A stretch of DNA of 64,000 nt from Mesorhizobium sp. 113-3-3 (GTDB lineage: Bacteria > Pseudomonadota > Alphaproteobacteria > Rhizobiales > Rhizobiaceae), in contig NZ_AP023243.1 in NCBI RefSeq assembly GCF_016756495.1, positions 5,150,501 to 5,214,500 of the forward strand. The letters are read 5' to 3'. A model generated the notes under the pieces. It did not search any database and was not told the origin of the DNA. It worked only from the letters and a program-made list of their open reading frames with translations. Each line of letters starts with the position of its first letter. Positions within the stretch are counted from its first letter, which is position 1. The position numbers and the translations under genes were made by a program. Shown piece by piece: positions 1 to 8,328 of the stretch.

Positions 1-1880
1 CTGGCGAAGCCGTTCAACTCGGCCTGGCCGCTGCGTCCGGCGAAATCGACCAGCAGTGACGCCCATTCGAAGTGATGGCCGGGCTCGGTCCATGCGCCCT
101 TGTCGCCGGCTGACGGCTTCCATTCATCATCGAAATATTCACCCAGCGTCCAGCTTTCCCGGTCGAAGAAATGGCTGCGGAAGAGATCGATGATGCGTGC
201 CGCGCGGCGCAGATGGGCGCGCTCGCCGGTTGCCTGATGCCAGGCCAGGAAGGCTTCGAGCAGATGCATATGCGGGTTGGAGCGCCGCTCGCCCTCGCCG
301 TCCGACGTTTCGAGGAAGCCGGTCATGCGGTGATCCTCGAGATGGGCATCAAGGAAGGCGAAGGTTTCCTCGCCAAGCCGCAAGGCATCGGGATTGCCCG
401 ACATGTGCGCATGCGCAAGCGCCAGCAGCACGCAGGAATGATCGTAGGCGTCCTCGGTGGCGTCGGCGACGGAGCCGTCGACATGCAAGGTGCGCACCCA
501 GCCGCCCTTGTCGGTGCGGCCGTTCCTGACCATGAACTCGATGCCGTGGCTGATCAGCCGGTCGGCCGGGCCATCCCAGCCGCGCGCGCTGGCGACCGCG
601 AAGGCATAGACCTGCCTGGCCATTGTACGCATGCGCTTGGGCTTCATCAGCGGCGCGCGATCAAAGCCCAACGCCTCATGGAAACCGCCATGGCGCTCGT
701 CGACACCTGATGTCGACCACAGCGGCAAGGTCTCCTGGAACAGCCAGTGGTGCACACGCCGCCGCCAGGCGCCGCTTTCGATGACACGATCATGCGCCGG
801 CGTGAACCTGGTTTCCAGGCGACCGGATTTCTCGAGTTGCTCGACCACCTTCTTGACATGCTGGCTGTGGCTGACCGGCGCGACGAAAGTGGCATCGGCG
901 GTCGAGACGATGGCGACATCCTTCATCCCGATCGCCGACAGCAGGCGGCCGTCGCTGCGGATGTAGGAGTTCTCGCAATCGATGGCGACGACATCGCCGA
1001 TGACGACATTGCCCTGGTCGTCGGCCGGGCCGACATCGAGCAGCGATTGCCAGGAGCCGAGATCGTTCCAGCGGAAGTTGGCCGGCACCATGGCAATGCC
1101 TTGCGCCCGTTCCATGATGGCATAGTCGATCGATATCGAGGGGATGGCCTCATAGAATTCCAGCGGCATATAGAGGCCGGACAGGTCCGAAGTCGCCGCC
1201 TTGTAGGCGACTTCGGTGGCCCGCCAGATGTCGGGCTCGAAAGCGGCGAAGGCGTCACGCATCGCAGCGGCGCGAAACAAGAAGATGCCGGTGTTCCAGT
1301 AAAAGCTTTGCGCCTTGAGATAGCCCTGCGCGGTGGCGAGGTCCGGCTTTTCGACGAAGCGCGTGACGTCGAAAATACCGTCCTGCGCGTCTGCCACCTC
1401 GATATAGCCATAGCCGGTTTCGGGTTGAGTCGGCTTGATGCCGAACACCACGAGCCGGCCGGCATGTGCCGCCTCGGCGCCGGCCTCGACGCCCTGCCAG
1501 AATTGTCCCGCGGTCGATATTTCGTGGTCTGACGGCACGACAAGGACCAGGCTGTCACCGAATTCGGACAAAGTGCGCAGCGTTGCCAGTGCGATCGCGG
1601 CGGCGGTGTTGCGCCCTGTGGGCTCGAACAATGGACCACCACCGGCGAGATCGAGACCGGCCAAGTCGGCATGGACGCGGTCGGCATGGCGCTCGGAGGC
1701 GATCAGGAAGATCGGCGTTTCGCCGGCCGGCCTTGCCGTCAGCCGGCGCAAGGTCTTGGCCAGCATGGAGCCATCGCCCGAAAAATCGTGAAACTGCTTG
1801 GGATTATCCTCTCGCGACAACGGCCATAGCCGCGAGCCGACGCCGCCGCTCATGACAAAACTGACGATGCGCTGGCTCAT
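1..1880 (-). CDS. Mannose-1-phosphate guanylyltransferase / AGE-family isomerase fusion (3' end outside window)
   Basis: The reading frame starts at 1880 with MSQRIVSFVMSGG and stays open past position 1, so the C-terminus lies outside the window. The first ~350 residues form a nucleotidyltransferase domain: GGVGSRLWPLSR near residue 12, FVEKP in the middle, and WNTGIFLF. This is the signature of enzymes making GDP-mannose from mannose-1-phosphate and GTP. From about residue 370 it resembles the N-acylglucosamine 2-epimerase (AGE) family, with an alpha/alpha-barrel pattern (GGFHEALGF, YDHSCVLLALAHAH, NPHMHLLEAFLAW). AGE-type proteins include the 'type III' mannose-6-phosphate isomerase known from Sinorhizobium, so the fusion may perform two steps from fructose-6-P-derived mannose-6-P towards GDP-mannose; the mutase step is not included. 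The usual bifunctional enzyme carries a cupin isomerase instead. The domain assignments are firm; the isomerase specificity is inferred. Confidence 0.88.
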   Translation of the reverse strand, partial: MSQRIVSFVMSGGVGSRLWPLSREDNPKQFHDFSGDGSMLAKTLRRLTARPAGETPIFLIASERHADRVHADLAGLDLAGGGPLFEPTGRNTAAAIALATLRTLSEFGDSLVLVVPSDHEISTAGQFWQGVEAGAEAAHAGRLVVFGIKPTQPETGYGYIEVADAQDGIFDVTRFVEKPDLATAQGYLKAQSFYWNTGIFLFRAAAMRDAFAAFEPDIWRATEVAYKAATSDLSGLYMPLEFYEAIPSISIDYAIMERAQGIAMVPANFRWNDLGSWQSLLDVGPADDQGNVVIGDVVAIDCENSYIRSDGRLLSAIGMKDVAIVSTADATFVAPVSHSQHVKKVVEQLEKSGRLETRFTPAHDRVIESGAWRRRVHHWLFQETLPLWSTSGVDERHGGFHEALGFDRAPLMKPKRMRTMARQVYAFAVASARGWDGPADRLISHGIEFMVRNGRTDKGGWVRTLHVDGSVADATEDAYDHSCVLLALAHAHMSGNPDALRLGEETFAFLDAHLEDHRMTGFLETSDGEGERRSNPHMHLLEAFLAWHQATGERAHLRRAARIIDLFRSHFFDRESWTLGEYFDDEWKPSAGDKGAWTEPGHHFEWASLLVDFAGRSGQAELNGFA

Positions 1881-2070
1881 TCGGGTCTCATGCGCAGAAG
1901 GCTGTGGTGGCCGGTAGCTAGCACACATGCGCTCAGCGGTGTTAGTCCGATCGGGTGTGCGCTGCGATCCCAGCCAGACGTCTGGCGAAGGCTGATGAAA
2001 TGCGACAGAAGTGCTGCCATTGCCGCTTGCAGGAATGAAGCATGGCGGCTATAAGCCCGCCGACTGGTCA

Positions 2071-2147
2071 CGGAGTGTAGCGCAGCCTGGTAGCGCACCT
2101 CGTTCGGGACGAGGGGGTCGCAGGTTCAAATCCTGCCACTCCGACCA
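2071..2147 (+). tRNA. tRNA-Pro (anticodon CGG)
   Basis: A complete 77-nt cloverleaf can be folded. The acceptor stem CGGAGTG pairs perfectly with CACTCCG, the anticodon arm CCTCG-TTCGGGA-CGAGG gives anticodon CGG, the T arm contains GGTTCAAATCC, and CCA is encoded. Proline tRNAs start with C1, as here. A short inverted repeat at 2154-2171 follows directly and may help end transcription, but it lacks a T tract. The flanks 1881-2070 and 2148-2298 show no other gene. Confidence 0.97.
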
Positions 2148-2298
2148 GAAAAACAGATACCTGGATATCTGTGTCTCCCGACACCCACAAAAAACGCGAT
2201 ATCCGGGACATGCCGATCCTCGGCAACCGGTCCCGTTGAGCGCCAACGCGCTACGCCAGTGAGTTTATTGGAAACGTCGACGACGTAGCGGCTGTCGG

Positions 2299-2559
2299 TC
2301 ATTGCTCGTGAATTTTCATCCGTCGGGCGGCATTCAACAACGCCGCGCCGTCTGTCTCGATTCTGTCGACAAGTTCGCTTGCCTGGTCCGCGCTGATGCC
2401 TGTTTCATTGGACAGGAACCAGACGCGAAAGCTCCTGTCTTCAGGCGGAACAGAAGCAATGAACTTCTCGGCATCGTTTCGGTCTTCTCCAGATGGCCTG
2501 CGGCGCTTTCGCATTGTCCGCTTCGGCTGGTCACCTTCCGATAGAGGGTCAGCTGGCAT
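2299..2559 (-). CDS. Small hypothetical protein, DUF3606-like
   Basis: This 86-residue protein has a basic, disordered N-terminus (PKRTMRKRRRPSGEDR) and a C-terminal half with FRVWFLSNETGISADQAS followed by ELVDRI. That half resembles the short DUF3606 helix-loop-helix module of many rhizobial small proteins (an aromatic residue plus G-[IV]-S then a charged helix), though the match was judged by eye only. It lies 13 bp downstream of the 24-residue membrane peptide gene on the same strand, so both may share the EcfG-type promoter at 2762-2786. No enzymatic motif, signal peptide or membrane segment is visible. The function is unknown; a stress-related role is suggested by context only. Confidence 0.6.
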   Translation of the reverse strand: MPADPLSEGDQPKRTMRKRRRPSGEDRNDAEKFIASVPPEDRSFRVWFLSNETGISADQASELVDRIETDGAALLNAARRMKIHEQ

Positions 2560-2572
2560 GACTCAGCCGCGC

Positions 2573-2647
2573 CTACCGCAGACCGAAGAAGCTCAATATC
2601 GCTATGACGATGACCACCGCTCCGACGAGCCAAATGATGTTGTTCAT
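2573..2647 (-). CDS. 24-residue single-span membrane peptide
   Basis: A short frame begins at an ATG preceded by a strong ribosome-binding site (CAGGAGAAAG, spacing about 5). It encodes 24 residues: a polar start (MNNIIW), one uninterrupted hydrophobic helix (LVGAVVIVIAILSFFG), and a terminal Arg before TAG. This is the composition of a small inner-membrane peptide. The RBS, start and stop are clear in the sequence. It is the first gene of a likely two-gene unit with 2299-2559 and lies about 115 bp downstream of a GGAAC-N16-AGTT promoter match. Many rhizobia carry similar tiny hydrophobic peptides of unknown function, which ordinary gene finders skip. Confidence 0.65.
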   Translation of the reverse strand: MNNIIWLVGAVVIVIAILSFFGLR

Positions 2648-2761
2648 GATCTTTCTCCTGTTGCCTGGAAAGCCCGCGCCTCTGGCGGAGGAACGTGGGC
2701 CGACCAACCCTTCCCGGCTGATCCTCAGCAGACACCAAGCGATGGTGCCGGCTGAGAGGAG

Positions 2762-2786
2762 AACTATTAGGCGAACCTAATGTTCC
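2762..2786 (-). promoter_or_regulatory. EcfG-type general stress promoter (GGAAC-N16-AGTT)
   Basis: Read on the minus strand, GGAAC (2786-2782) is followed after 16 bases by AGTT (2765-2762). The alphaproteobacterial EcfG/sigma-EcfG consensus is GGAAC-N16/17-CGTT, so only the first -10 base deviates. It points towards the 24-residue peptide gene. The spacer contains a small palindrome (ATTAGG/CCTAAT). Confidence 0.55.
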
Positions 2787-2880
2787 ATCCATCAGCAAGA
2801 TCGGGCAATGGCCCCGTGATTGCTTTTATATTAGCTATAGCGCATGTTTCCCGAGAGAATGGCAGAACGCCGGGGCCACT

Positions 2881-3192
2881 ATGGAACGACTGGCTTTCAC
2901 AGCAGCGGTATTCGCGTTTGCCTGCCATTGCGCGCCCTCCCACGCGGACGACGAGCGATCATGCCAAATCATGGCGACGGCGGCCCAGCTTTCAGGGAAG
3001 ACCAACTGTAGAGACGGCGATATCGCCATCGTCTACGGCATGACCGCCAAAGACTTGCCGGACGCAATAGTACGATATTGCGATTTTTGGGCGCAGATCG
3101 TCGTGCTGCCCGACGCCGGCGCGACCGATGCATCGAGCCACTTCGTTCTTTGCAAATTCCACCAGCGTGAGGCCGCCCCCTCTCAGCCTTAG
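2881..3192 (+). CDS. Small secreted protein of unknown function
   Basis: This 103-residue protein begins with a typical Sec signal peptide (MERLAFTAAVFAFACHCAPSHA) and a likely cleavage before DDERSC. The mature part has four cysteines (RSCQI, TNCRDGD, RYCDFW, VLCKFH), which could form two disulfides in the periplasm. It contains GDIAIVYGMTAKDLPDAIVRYC, a segment also read as a small alpha/beta unit, but no family is recognised with certainty. The RBS in front of the ATG is poor. It stands alone between a leftward and a rightward stress-promoter unit. A cysteine-paired periplasmic protein is the best description; the function is unknown. Confidence 0.6.
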   Translation: MERLAFTAAVFAFACHCAPSHADDERSCQIMATAAQLSGKTNCRDGDIAIVYGMTAKDLPDAIVRYCDFWAQIVVLPDAGATDASSHFVLCKFHQREAAPSQP

Positions 3193-3254
3193 GCGATGCC
3201 GGATCGTCCGTCCTTCGACTTCCCGTACGCTTCCCTATCGTCCTTGAAAAACCC

Positions 3255-3279
3255 GGAACCAAAGGCCCCAGCGGCAGTT
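3255..3279 (+). promoter_or_regulatory. EcfG-type general stress promoter (GGAAC-N16-AGTT)
   Basis: GGAAC at 3255-3259 and AGTT at 3276-3279 are separated by 16 bases, matching the EcfG consensus except for the first -10 base. It lies 39 bp upstream of the ATG of the His-rich protein, a sensible distance for a leader. Confidence 0.6.
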
Positions 3280-3318
3280 ATCCAACGAAAGGCTAATCAA
3301 GGTAACGGAGAAATTGCA

Positions 3319-3645
3319 ATGAAATCAATGATCATGTGCGCTTTGGCGATTTCGATCGGATTGCCGGCTGTCGCTTCGGCGGCAGAGACCGTAATCATCA
3401 AGACCCACCATCGCCACCACAGCAACGTCAAGATCATCAATGAGGACGGTCAGCGCCTGCATCATCGCCACCACGGTACGATGGCTTTTTACGATCACGG
3501 CCGCCGGTACCATCGCCACCACGGTACGGTCGCTTTCTACGATCACGGCCGCCGCCACCATCGCCCTGATGCTGTCGTTATTACGAACTCGGTGTCCAAG
3601 CACCATCATCGCCGCCCTATGGTAATCGAGAACAACGATTATTGA
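3319..3645 (+). CDS. Histidine-rich secreted protein with tandem repeats
   Basis: The start at 3319 is preceded by GGTAACGGAG and opens a clear signal peptide (MKSMIMCALAISIGLPAVASA), so it is preferred to the longer frame from 3196. The mature region of about 87 residues is extremely rich in His and Arg. It holds two near-identical copies of HRHHGT[MV]AFYDHGRR and further clusters such as THHRHHS and KHHHRRP. Such stretches can bind divalent metals or act as a cationic envelope protein; neither is proven. No catalytic motif is visible. Behind the gene a 10-bp stem (3656-3686) can end transcription. An EcfG-type promoter directly upstream suggests expression under general stress. Confidence 0.72.
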   Translation: MKSMIMCALAISIGLPAVASAAETVIIKTHHRHHSNVKIINEDGQRLHHRHHGTMAFYDHGRRYHRHHGTVAFYDHGRRHHRPDAVVITNSVSKHHHRRPMVIENNDY

Positions 3646-3655
3646 TCGACCGACC

Positions 3656-3686
3656 GAAGGCCCGGTTCGTTTGCAGCCGGGCCTTC
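3656..3686 (+). terminator. Hairpin terminator after the His-rich gene
   Basis: A perfect 10-bp stem (GAAGGCCCGG / CCGGGCCTTC) with an 11-nt loop lies 11 bp behind the stop codon. There is no T tract after it, so termination strength is uncertain. The stretch from here to 3913 contains no convincing gene. Confidence 0.55.
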
Positions 3687-3913
3687 TGCAAGAAATCTGA
3701 ACCATCGCGGGTGATCTGGCGTGCCGAGACAAGGCATTATCAAATGCGATGCCCCCGAAATAGATCGCGGAATCTCGCCACGTTGGCTGGAAAGCTGGCT
3801 AGGGCTTGCAGATATTCAGGGTTCGCCCGCCACGCGGGCGCGGCGGGCGAACCCTATCGGCGCAGGAAGGGACGTAGCTACGCCAATCTGCCAATATTCG
3901 TACTCTCGGATGG

Positions 3914-4006
3914 TCAGCCAAAGGCTATTGCGATTGCAATCAATGTGATGGGCATGGCGAAGATCACCGCAAGCAACCAGCGCGCTTGACCAACACTCTT
4001 GTCCAT
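3914..4006 (-). CDS. 30-residue single-span membrane peptide
   Basis: The frame starts at 4006 behind an excellent ribosome-binding site (GGGAGGAAGCTG then ATG). It encodes 30 residues: a polar N-terminus (MDKSVGQAR) followed by one hydrophobic helix (WLLAVIFAMPITLIAIAIAF) ending in Gly. A perfect EcfG-type promoter, GGAAC-N16-CGTT, sits at 4058-4034, so a leader of only about 20 nt would separate transcription start and ATG. Promoter, RBS and membrane helix in correct order make this a very plausible small stress-induced inner-membrane peptide despite its size. No homologous family is recognised. A longer frame through the same codons begins at 4456 but has no RBS and an implausible composition. 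Confidence 0.68.
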   Translation of the reverse strand: MDKSVGQARWLLAVIFAMPITLIAIAIAFG

Positions 4007-4033
4007 CAGCTTCCTCCCGAACGTGTAGCGGAC

Positions 4034-4058
4034 AACGGCTACGAACGGCGGCCGTTCC
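4034..4058 (-). promoter_or_regulatory. EcfG-type general stress promoter, perfect consensus
   Basis: Read leftwards, GGAAC (4058-4054), a 16-base spacer and CGTT (4037-4034) match the published EcfG consensus exactly. The ATG of the 30-residue peptide lies 28 bp beyond the -10 element. Confidence 0.75.
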
Positions 4059-4137
4059 TTGCAGAACCACGGGCAAGACCATTGCATCTTGCGGCCAGAC
4101 AAAGGTCCGATGCGCCACCAGACCGAGGTCCGACCAG

Positions 4138-4162
4138 GGAACGTTTGCGCTTCGACGCTGTT
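4138..4162 (+). promoter_or_regulatory. EcfG-type general stress promoter (GGAAC-N16-TGTT)
   Basis: GGAAC at 4138-4142 is followed after 16 bases by TGTT (4159-4162). It lies 45 bp upstream of the 75-residue gene and is divergent to the perfect promoter at 4034-4058. Confidence 0.55.
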
Positions 4163-4207
4163 CGATTGGCTGGGCGCGAGGACGATCAGACGAGGAAGCG
4201 AAACTGA

Positions 4208-4435
4208 ATGAACGTCACCATGTCCAACAGTGAGGCCATACAATCCGATTTCTTGGGGGAGCGCGTGGCTGACCTCAAGGCCAGGATGAAGCAGGCCCGG
4301 ATCACCATGAGCGAAATGAAGACCTTCCAAAAGGTCGCGGCCACGCTGGTCGACGGGCGGGGAAGCATTGATGGCGACGACTTGATCGCCGCGTCCTTCG
4401 TTGCCGATGGGTTGGTTGACGAGAAACCGCTCTGA
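4208..4435 (+). CDS. Small hypothetical helical protein
   Basis: This 75-residue acidic protein has a central helix with regular charge (ERVADLKARMKQARITMSEM) and no signal peptide or membrane segment. The start is taken at the ATG at 4208, preceded by GAGGAAG nine bases upstream; a second ATG lies four codons later. Its stop is 4 bp from the next start, so it forms an operon with the stress-type protein 4440-4874. Both lie behind the EcfG-type promoter at 4138-4162. No known family is recognised. A small cytoplasmic stress-regulon protein is the likely description. Confidence 0.6.
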   Translation: MNVTMSNSEAIQSDFLGERVADLKARMKQARITMSEMKTFQKVAATLVDGRGSIDGDDLIAASFVADGLVDEKPL

Positions 4436-4439
4436 GACC

Positions 4440-4874
4440 ATGCGGACAATCAGCAAGCTTTTTGATTCCCACGCCGAAGCCGCCAGGGTTGCTGGAGAAC
4501 TGGTTGCGGTCGGTGTTCCTCGCGTTCAGATCGCCATTATCGGACCCTACAAGGACGAACTGGCAGTTCTAAGGTCTCCGAGTGTCATCCTCTGTGCCGT
4601 CGGTGCGGCATTGGCGTGCATGAGCGCCTTGGTCGTCCACGCGGCCAGTTCCCTTCCGGCCGGACTGCCGGCAACAGCACTGGCTTGCGCGGTCTGCGGC
4701 GGCGGTGCCGGCGGGCTGCTCGGTGCCTTCATGACCGCGGCGGCAAAGCCGGATAAACGGAGCGTCGCCGATGGCATCGTCTTGGTGACGGCGCATGTCG
4801 ATGAAAATGCAACCGACATCGCCCGAGCAGTGCTCGGCGGCCGTACTCCCACCGCAATCGCCGAAGCAGCCTGA
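4440..4874 (+). CDS. Membrane protein with general-stress-type N-terminal domain
   Basis: The protein has 144 residues from the ATG at 4440. The first ~45 residues (MRTISKLFDSHAEAARVAGE, then GVPRVQIAIIG) resemble the small alpha/beta domain at the start of general-stress proteins of the YflT/GS17M type, in which a paired 'sideways' helix follows F-D-[ST]-H-A-E-A. Two Ala/Gly-rich hydrophobic segments follow (about residues 45-65 and 75-100, with a GGGAGG hinge). A soluble tail (VADGIVLVTAHVDE) recalls the domain's second half. Many such proteins have a glycine-zipper-like hairpin between the halves. The gene is second in a two-gene unit behind an EcfG-type promoter, which fits a stress role. 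The exact function is unknown. Confidence 0.65.
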   Translation: MRTISKLFDSHAEAARVAGELVAVGVPRVQIAIIGPYKDELAVLRSPSVILCAVGAALACMSALVVHAASSLPAGLPATALACAVCGGGAGGLLGAFMTAAAKPDKRSVADGIVLVTAHVDENATDIARAVLGGRTPTAIAEAA

Positions 4875-4966
4875 ATTCCAGGAAAGCTGAACGATGGCGC
4901 CGCACGAGGGCTGGTGTCGCAAACAGCGCGAACCGCCGAGGTGGCGCCGTCGGCCAAGGATGGACG

Positions 4967-5000
4967 AGGGGCCGCTCCGGCGTCAGCCGAGGCGGCCCCT
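4967..5000. terminator. Strong GC hairpin, possible bidirectional terminator
   Basis: AGGGGCCGC (4967-4975) pairs with GCGGCCCCT (4992-5000) over 9 bp. On the plus strand CTTCGTTT follows, a weak T-rich tail, so it probably ends the 4208-4874 unit. Read leftwards it also closes the possible short transcript from the promoter match at 5042-5066. The stretch 4875-5196 holds no protein gene. Confidence 0.6.
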
Positions 5001-5041
5001 CTTCGTTTCCAGTGATTGCATTTGGACACTCGACGCACACC

Positions 5042-5066
5042 AACTTCGAGTGGCCGAGAACGTTCC
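5042..5066 (-). promoter_or_regulatory. EcfG-type promoter match without a downstream protein gene
   Basis: On the minus strand GGAAC (5066-5062), 16 bases, then AGTT (5045-5042). No protein gene follows leftwards; only the hairpin at 4967-5000. It could drive a small RNA of about 65 nt or be a chance match. Confidence 0.35.
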
Positions 5067-5196
5067 CATATTGGCTGGCCGCCGTCGGCCCATGCCCAGG
5101 GGTTCTTCGCGAGCGCAATCTTTGACGAAATAATCGTCGGCTCCAGATAGTTCGATGGATATGATGGGGCCAGTGAAACGGTGAGCCGGTGTGGAC

Positions 5197-5541
5197 ATGA
5201 ATTCGATCTCGACGACGACCTCGACACCGGTTTTTGTGATTGTGGTGCTTCTCGTTGCCGGCTGCTCGTCGATCGGCAGGACCGCCGATCCGGCGAAGTA
5301 CGAGAGCATGAGCTGTGTCGAGCTCAATGGAGCGCTGGGTGAGAACGCCGGCGAAATCTCTCAGACAGCCATTACCCGCGGCAAGGTGGCCAACACCAGT
5401 GTTCCGCGCTGGCTGCTTGGCGGCTCGCGGGTGAAGGCCGCCGTCGCCAACCGTGAAACAGCCAGGATCGACCGGCTGAAACAGCAGCAGGATGCCATTG
5501 CCGCCGTGCGGGAGCGCAAATGCCCGAGATCAGCCGGCTGA
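5197..5541 (+). CDS. Small lipoprotein
   Basis: The ATG at 5197 is chosen; a GTG two codons upstream (5191) is possible. The N-terminus is a lipoprotein signal (PVFVIVVLLVAGC), with lipobox LVAGC and the lipidated Cys at about residue 23, followed by Ser-Ser, which favours outer-membrane sorting. The mature part of some 90 residues is helical. It contains YESMSCVELN and a central hydrophilic helix with alternating charge (ETARIDRLKQQQDAIAAVRE), and ends with two Cys-bearing segments (MSC and RKC). This layout is common in small alphaproteobacterial lipoproteins of unknown function. No stress promoter match is seen on its strand. Confidence 0.7.
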   Translation: MNSISTTTSTPVFVIVVLLVAGCSSIGRTADPAKYESMSCVELNGALGENAGEISQTAITRGKVANTSVPRWLLGGSRVKAAVANRETARIDRLKQQQDAIAAVRERKCPRSAG

Positions 5542-5572
5542 GCGGACGGGCGTCCTCACCTGAAGCGCCGTC

Positions 5573-7192
<1,620 letters not shown>

Positions 7193-7206
7193 GACGGTCC
7201 CCATCT

Positions 7207-8328
7207 TTACCGGTCTCTCGGGTCGAGTGCGTCGCGCAGGCCGTCGCCGACGAAGTTCAAGGCAAACAGCGTCGAGACGAGGAAGAAGGCGGGAAACAGC
7301 AGCAGCCAGTTGGCGGTGCCGATGTTCTTGGCGCCGACCGAGATCAGCACGCCCCAGCTGGTCATCGGCTCCTGCACGCCGAGGCCGAGGAACGACAGAA
7401 AGCTCTCCAGGATGATGACCTGCGGCACCAGCAGCGTCATGTAGATCACCACCGGACCGAGCAGATTGGGGATGACATGGCGCAGCAGGATGCCGCGCTG
7501 GCCGACGCCCATGGCTTCCGCCGCCTGGACATATTCCTGGCGGCGGATCGATAGCGCCTGGCCGCGCACGATGCGCGCCATGTCGAGCCATAGCACTGCC
7601 CCGACCGCCAGGAACATCAGCACGAAGTTGCGGCCGAAGAACACCACCAGCATGATGACGAAGAAGATGAACGGCAAGGAGTAGAGCACATCGACGATGC
7701 GCATCATCACCTCGTCGATCTTGCCGCCGGAGAAACCCGCGGCGGCGCCGTAGATGACGCCAATCACCACCGCGACGACACCGGCAAGCAGGCCGATGGC
7801 CAGCGAGATGCGCCCGGCCATCAGCGTGCGCGACAGCAGATCGCGGCCGGTGTTGTCGGTGCCGAACAGAAAATATTGCTGCTTGACCGACGCGCTCATC
7901 GTTGCTTCGAGGCCGTCGGCGGACTTGTCGACGATCTTGGTGTCATCAAAGGCGTCGGATCGGTCGAGGTAGCGGATATTGCGGTCATCGATCGGCTTGG
8001 TCGACTTGACCGTGACGAAGACCTGATCGCCCTCCTGGTGCCATTCCTTGATATCGACCCGCATGCGCTTGATCGCATCATTGAGCGCGGACTCGATCAT
8101 GTCGGGCTTCGGATAGGCCATCAGGCTTGGCGGCATGCGCACATAGTCGGCATAGATGGTCGTGTACTGATGCGGCACGAACCAGGGGCCAAACACGCTG
8201 ACGAGCCCGATCAAAGCGAGGTAGTAGAGGCTGAACATGGCGGCGCGGTTGGCCTTGAGGCGCGCCCAGGCATCGCCCCACAGCGAGCGGCCGACAATAG
8301 CGGGAGCAGTGGCTGCGATGTCAGTCAT
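7207..8328 (-). CDS. Peptide ABC transporter permease, OppC/DppC type
   Basis: The protein has 373 residues with the BPD_transp_1 fold. An N-terminal helix (AMFSLYYLALIGLVSVFGPW) precedes a large periplasmic insertion of about 120 residues (NIRYLDRSDAFDDTK and neighbours). Five more helices follow, and the EAA loop is AAEAMGVGQRGILLRHVIPN. It begins with GRSLWGDAWARLKANRAA, the normal OppC leader. It overlaps the upstream permease gene by 8 bp and is followed after 14 bp by the ATPase gene, so the genes are translated together. It forms the heterodimeric membrane channel with the OppB-type partner. The substrate is a short peptide or related compound; the exact specificity cannot be read. Confidence 0.93.
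   Translation of the reverse strand: MTDIAATAPAIVGRSLWGDAWARLKANRAAMFSLYYLALIGLVSVFGPWFVPHQYTTIYADYVRMPPSLMAYPKPDMIESALNDAIKRMRVDIKEWHQEGDQVFVTVKSTKPIDDRNIRYLDRSDAFDDTKIVDKSADGLEATMSASVKQQYFLFGTDNTGRDLLSRTLMAGRISLAIGLLAGVVAVVIGVIYGAAAGFSGGKIDEVMMRIVDVLYSLPFIFFVIMLVVFFGRNFVLMFLAVGAVLWLDMARIVRGQALSIRRQEYVQAAEAMGVGQRGILLRHVIPNLLGPVVIYMTLLVPQVIILESFLSFLGLGVQEPMTSWGVLISVGAKNIGTANWLLLFPAFFLVSTLFALNFVGDGLRDALDPRDR

Noticed and set aside
3642..3989. A 115-codon frame after the His-rich gene
   Set aside because: It runs through the terminator hairpin, has no RBS and a random-like composition; the better candidate is the leftward 30-residue peptide.
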